A DNA stretch of 64,000 bases. It comes from Streptomyces sp. CB02400. Lineage in GTDB: Bacteria > Actinomycetota > Actinomycetes > Streptomycetales > Streptomycetaceae. The notes below the pieces were generated by a model, which saw only the letters and a program-made list of their open reading frames with translations, had not been told where the DNA came from and ran no database searches. The position numbers and the translations under genes were made by a program. The stretch spans positions 96,942 through 160,941 of the forward strand of contig NZ_LIWB01000020.1 in NCBI RefSeq assembly GCF_001905725.1, in the 5' to 3' direction. Shown here piece after piece: positions 61,400 through 64,000 of this stretch. Within the stretch, counting starts at the first letter, position 1. Each line of letters opens with the position of its first letter.

Positions 61400-61640
61400 T
61401 TTCGCGGTCGGGGCACCTCCCGGCGTGACCGAGCCGGGCGGTGGAGACGTCGACACGCGGCTCCGGAGTGCGGTGGCGACGTGCGACGGCTCCGGCGAGG
61501 TCGGTGAAACCCACCGCGTAGGAACGGGCGACCGGATGCCGGCAGTCGTCCCGTCCGCCGGCCTGCAGGGCGAAGAAGCCGCCGAGACCCGCCACGTCGT
61601 GCAGGGCGGCGGCAATGGACGCCGTCGAGGCACGGGCGTC
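61400..61640 (-). pseudogene. N-terminal fragment of an FhuF-like (2Fe-2S) protein
   Basis: The frame reads SIAAALHDVAGLGGFFALQA, then SYAVGFTDLAGAVARRHRT and PEPRVDVSTARLGHAGR, the usual first 75 residues of Streptomyces FhuF-like siderophore-reductase proteins. No clear start codon is in place. The iron-sulfur Cys cluster, which lies at the C-terminus in this family, is missing. The rest of 61160-61682 holds no other gene. Confidence 0.6.
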
Positions 61641-61682
61641 TTGCGCGGTTCTCGTCCTCCTTCCGACTCTCCGTCCGTACGG

Positions 61683-62087
61683 TCAGGAGGCCGTACGCCG
61701 TCGTGGCGGCGTGATGGCGTACAGGTCGAGAACGTCCGGCGAAGGTGCCACGCCCGGTCCGCCGGCGCGGGCCCAGGCGGCGATGTCCTCGGTCGCGTCC
61801 GGGTCGTTGACCAGTCCGAGCCAGACGGGCCGGGCACCGGCGGCCCTGCCCTCCGCGGAGGGCTGGACGACGATGACGTTGGCGTGTTCGCAGACGTCGA
61901 GGCAGGCGGACACCCGCACCGGCACCTGGGCGCGCAGACGTGCCGTCTGGGCCGCGTGGTCGACGCCGGTCACTTTGGGGCTGCCGCAGCAGCAGTCGCG
62001 GCACACGACGACGCGGCACGGCACGGGGCCAGTGGCCGCTTCGGTCCTCGCGTCGTCCGTCGTTCGTCCGGTCGGCGTTGCGGGCAT
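61683..62087 (-). CDS. (2Fe-2S) thioredoxin-like ferredoxin, B12-regulated
   Basis: 134 residues from ATG 62087, with GAGAGGGACGG upstream. Cys pattern VVCRDCCCGSPK, then VSACLDVCEHANV, is that of the thioredoxin-fold (2Fe-2S) ferredoxin-like proteins found in cobalamin gene groups. A cobalamin riboswitch sits directly upstream on the same strand, so expression should fall when B12 is plentiful. It may pass electrons in corrin or cobalt metabolism, as inference. Confidence 0.85.
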   Translation of the reverse strand: MPATPTGRTTDDARTEAATGPVPCRVVVCRDCCCGSPKVTGVDHAAQTARLRAQVPVRVSACLDVCEHANVIVVQPSAEGRAAGARPVWLGLVNDPDATEDIAAWARAGGPGVAPSPDVLDLYAITPPRRRTAS

Positions 62088-62149
62088 GCGGTGCCGTCCC
62101 TCTCTCCGGGGAGATCCGCCCCGGTGGTCCGTCGAGGAGGCGACCGCGT

Positions 62150-62338
62150 GAGTCTCCTGGCTCTCGGGTCGATGCTCGTCCCGGCCTTCCCACCCGTTGC
62201 CGGGCAGTGGCCTGTAGGGAAGCACTCGCCGATCACAGTGGCGGGACCGCGCCGGATTCACACCGGCTTCCTCGTTCCGCCGTCGCCTTGTCGCCGGCCA
62301 TCATCCCATCCCGGGACACCGTCCCGTCCGCCCGGTGC
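62150..62338 (-). promoter_or_regulatory. Cobalamin riboswitch upstream of the ferredoxin gene
   Basis: On the minus strand the conserved core is complete: GAGGAAGCCGGTG, TGAATCCGGCGCGGTC, CCGCCACTGTGA (the B12 box) and, later, GGGTGGGAAGGC and GAGCCAGGAGAC. About 60 bases separate it from the ferredoxin start, room for an expression platform that hides the ribosome site. Confidence 0.93.
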
Positions 62339-62344
62339 CGACCG

Positions 62345-63325
62345 TCAGTCCGTCTCCTGGGCGTGGGGGGTCGTCGCGGGCGGATGGGTCGGACGGTCCC
62401 GTCCGCCGTCACGGCCGGACACCACCACGGCGACCAGCCCGACGACGACGGCCCCGACCGCGACCCGTCCTGCCGCCCGCACCCACCACCCCGGACGGGC
62501 CGCGCCCCCGCCGGGGGAGCCCAGCCGTTCGGCCCGCCGGGCAGGTCTCAGCAGACGCAGCAACAGCAGCGCGGCGACCGGGAGTTGCAGTAGCCACAGC
62601 ACGGTGCGCGGCCACTCCCCGTACCAGACGTTGGTTCCGTACAGCAGTGTGTGCCACACGCTCAGCACGTAGACGACGATCACGAAACGGTGCAGCCGTC
62701 GCCAGGTGTTCGCCCCGATGCGGTGTCGGACGTAGAACAGGAGCCCCAGCGGAATCGCCAGGTACAGGGCACCCTGTCCGATCGGGATGGCGACCTGGCC
62801 AGTTCCGGAGTCGTACCAGCCCGGCACGAAGGTGTCCGCGAAGGCCACCCACAGCCGTTCCGCCCACGCCACCTTCGTCTCGTAGCGCACGAGTTCCGCC
62901 GCGAACATCAGCGCGTGGGCGAACATCAGCGCCGTCGTCGTCAGGCTCGTGGTGCGGTGCCAGCGCTCCAGCACCTGCCGGGAGACCGGCAGCCGGGCGG
63001 GGCGCGGCCCCGACAGCAGCAGACCGAGCATGACCGTGCCCCAGGCCCACAGCAGGCCCGACCACCCGAACGCCTGGCTGAGCAGGTACATCCAGTAGGT
63101 GCCGGGGTCGTCCATGAACGGCATGACCGCGACCGTGTCCGACTCGCCGGACTCCATGCGCGCCCACAGGAACGCGAACACGAGCGCCGTGACCACCACC
63201 GCCGCGCCGGCGTCGGGCAGGGCTGCCCGCAGGTCGCCGCGCAGCGCGACGCGGTCACCAGGGGGCCGTCGCCGTTCGCGCGGGGCCACTGCCCCGTCTT
63301 CGTCCGGCCTCGCGTCTGACGTCAT
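62345..63325 (-). CDS. Ferric-reductase-like transmembrane protein (cytochrome b type)
   Basis: 326 residues from ATG 63325, with GGAGGC upstream. About seven hydrophobic helices. Paired His lie in WHRTTSLTTTALMFAHALMF and in RRLHRFVIVVYVLSVWHTLL, which can hold two b-type hemes as in the ferric-reductase/NOX membrane domain. No flavin or NADPH domain is fused. It would carry electrons across the membrane, perhaps with the ferredoxin-like protein encoded next. It ends just before the riboswitch. Another riboswitch lies behind its start on the opposite strand. Confidence 0.88.
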   Translation of the reverse strand: MTSDARPDEDGAVAPRERRRPPGDRVALRGDLRAALPDAGAAVVVTALVFAFLWARMESGESDTVAVMPFMDDPGTYWMYLLSQAFGWSGLLWAWGTVMLGLLLSGPRPARLPVSRQVLERWHRTTSLTTTALMFAHALMFAAELVRYETKVAWAERLWVAFADTFVPGWYDSGTGQVAIPIGQGALYLAIPLGLLFYVRHRIGANTWRRLHRFVIVVYVLSVWHTLLYGTNVWYGEWPRTVLWLLQLPVAALLLLRLLRPARRAERLGSPGGGAARPGWWVRAAGRVAVGAVVVGLVAVVVSGRDGGRDRPTHPPATTPHAQETD

Positions 63326-63564
63326 CAGGGGCCTCCGGGGCACGGGCCATCGCAGCAACGGTGCGCATGTGTCGTGAGGCAACAAGTCTGGCTGAGGGGA
63401 CGGTGATCCCCAGAGGCGTTATCCGGCCAGAGCCACCACGAGGAGTGCGCGGGGCACACCTGGTTCCTGCCTCCCCCTCCACGTTCAAGACAACCGCCGA
63501 AGCCCCGCTGTCGCAGGGATACGAGCGCCTCCGCGCTGATACACGCAGTCGGTTCGCGCCTCCC

Positions 63565-63775
63565 GTCCGCACGGACGCCCGGTGGCGCGACGCAAGAGGG
63601 AACCCGGTGCGAATCCGGGGCTGTCCCGCAGCGGTGAGTGGGAACGAAAGCCGTCGATCTCACTGGGTCCGCGTCAGGGCCGGGGAAGAGACGGCCGGCA
63701 GGTGTCCGCCCTTTCGGCGGACGTGCCCGCGAGTCCGAAGACCTGCCACTGCTCCCGCGTCCCGCGGGCTGTGCA
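63565..63775 (+). promoter_or_regulatory. Second cobalamin riboswitch, for a gene beyond the right edge
   Basis: Plus strand: AGAGGGAACCCGGTG, CGAATCCGGGGCTGTCCCGC, AGCGGTGAGTGGG and GAGTCCGAAGACCTGCC form the standard adenosylcobalamin aptamer, followed by CCCGCG-TCCC-GCGGG-type pairing near 63754-63768 that may be the switch. The controlled gene must lie to the right. Confidence 0.92.
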
Positions 63776-64000
63776 CGTGACCTCGTGGACTGGGTCGGCG
63801 GCATGGACGGTCGTACGTCGTGCGTGTGGCCGTGCCTCCTTCCCTGCCGATGTCCAAGGGCCGGGACGGACAAGAAGTGTGCGTCACCCAGTCGGTTCTC
63901 TTCGGGTACACCGTCCCTGGGCCGACGCGCCGGCCGGTGGGCCGGGGCTGGCGGTGCCGAGGCCCGGCATTCGCACCCGCCGGTCACGTCCGCTGGAGTG
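63776..64000 (+). other. Leader after riboswitch; no gene recognised before the edge
   Basis: An open frame from ATG 63850 runs off the window without a stop. Its about 50 residues show no recognisable motif and no good ribosome site, so it may only be leader RNA of the riboswitch-controlled gene. Confidence 0.3.

Noticed and set aside
63850..64000. Gene directly after the second riboswitch
   Set aside because: Open to the edge but without motif or ribosome site. Cannot be told from leader RNA.

Overview
The window is about 70 percent G+C or more, its codons end almost always in G or C, genes sit close together, and GTG starts and 4-base stop/start overlaps are common. It carries an Fxs peptide locus, a CebR box, DasR-type boxes, a Wbl protein, DUF574-type methyltransferase and GlxA-type regulators. 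Together these point to a Streptomyces chromosome or a very close relative. There is no sign of a plasmid, phage or CRISPR array.

Layout. 1-7.0 kb is an FxSxx-COOH-type RiPP locus: a large NTPase/TPR protein cut by the left edge, and a tightly coupled minus-strand operon of precursor peptide, FxsB radical SAM enzyme and HExxH protein. The precursor departs from the family rule: it has Tyr-Asn-Ser where Phe-x-Ser is usual, followed by extra C-terminal residues. 7.2-19.1 kb is mostly housekeeping: ClC channel, a tRNA-Pro, cobF and cobK (with a degenerate second copy of the cobK 3' end), lipid kinase, TSUP transporter, thiolase, a degenerate Wbl protein coupled to dps, a HhH-GPD protein and a DUF574 methyltransferase. 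19.2-23.4 kb is a complete sugar ABC importer operon (SBP, two permeases, ATPase), followed by a second, identical tRNA-Pro(GGG) gene.

23.8-30.6 kb holds a YjbR-like protein, an XRE-cupin/GNAT operon with an operator abutting its start codon, a deletion scar that beheaded both a siderophore permease and a YncE-like protein, and a CebR-boxed secreted polysaccharide hydrolase. 30.8-36.0 kb has an ABC exporter, an MFS stub, and a chitin module (AA10 LPMO plus GH18 chitinase) preceded by two DasR-type boxes. 36.4-45.4 kb has a VanW protein, a divergent oxidoreductase/GlxA pair, and a TetR/ABC-FtsX pair with twin operators.

45.6-62 kb is rich in gene debris: relics of a kinase, an SDR, an XRE regulator, an MpaB-like enzyme, a LuxR regulator, an ABC ATPase, a thiolase and an FhuF-like protein. 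They lie among intact secreted enzymes (tripeptidyl aminopeptidase, Tat metallophosphoesterase, flavin amine oxidase) and an HD-hydratase/GlxA pair. Repeated loss of gene ends suggests an unstable accessory zone, such as a chromosome arm. The right end carries two cobalamin riboswitches on opposite strands around a ferric-reductase-like membrane protein. With cobF and cobK at 10-12 kb, this gives the window a second B12-linked theme.
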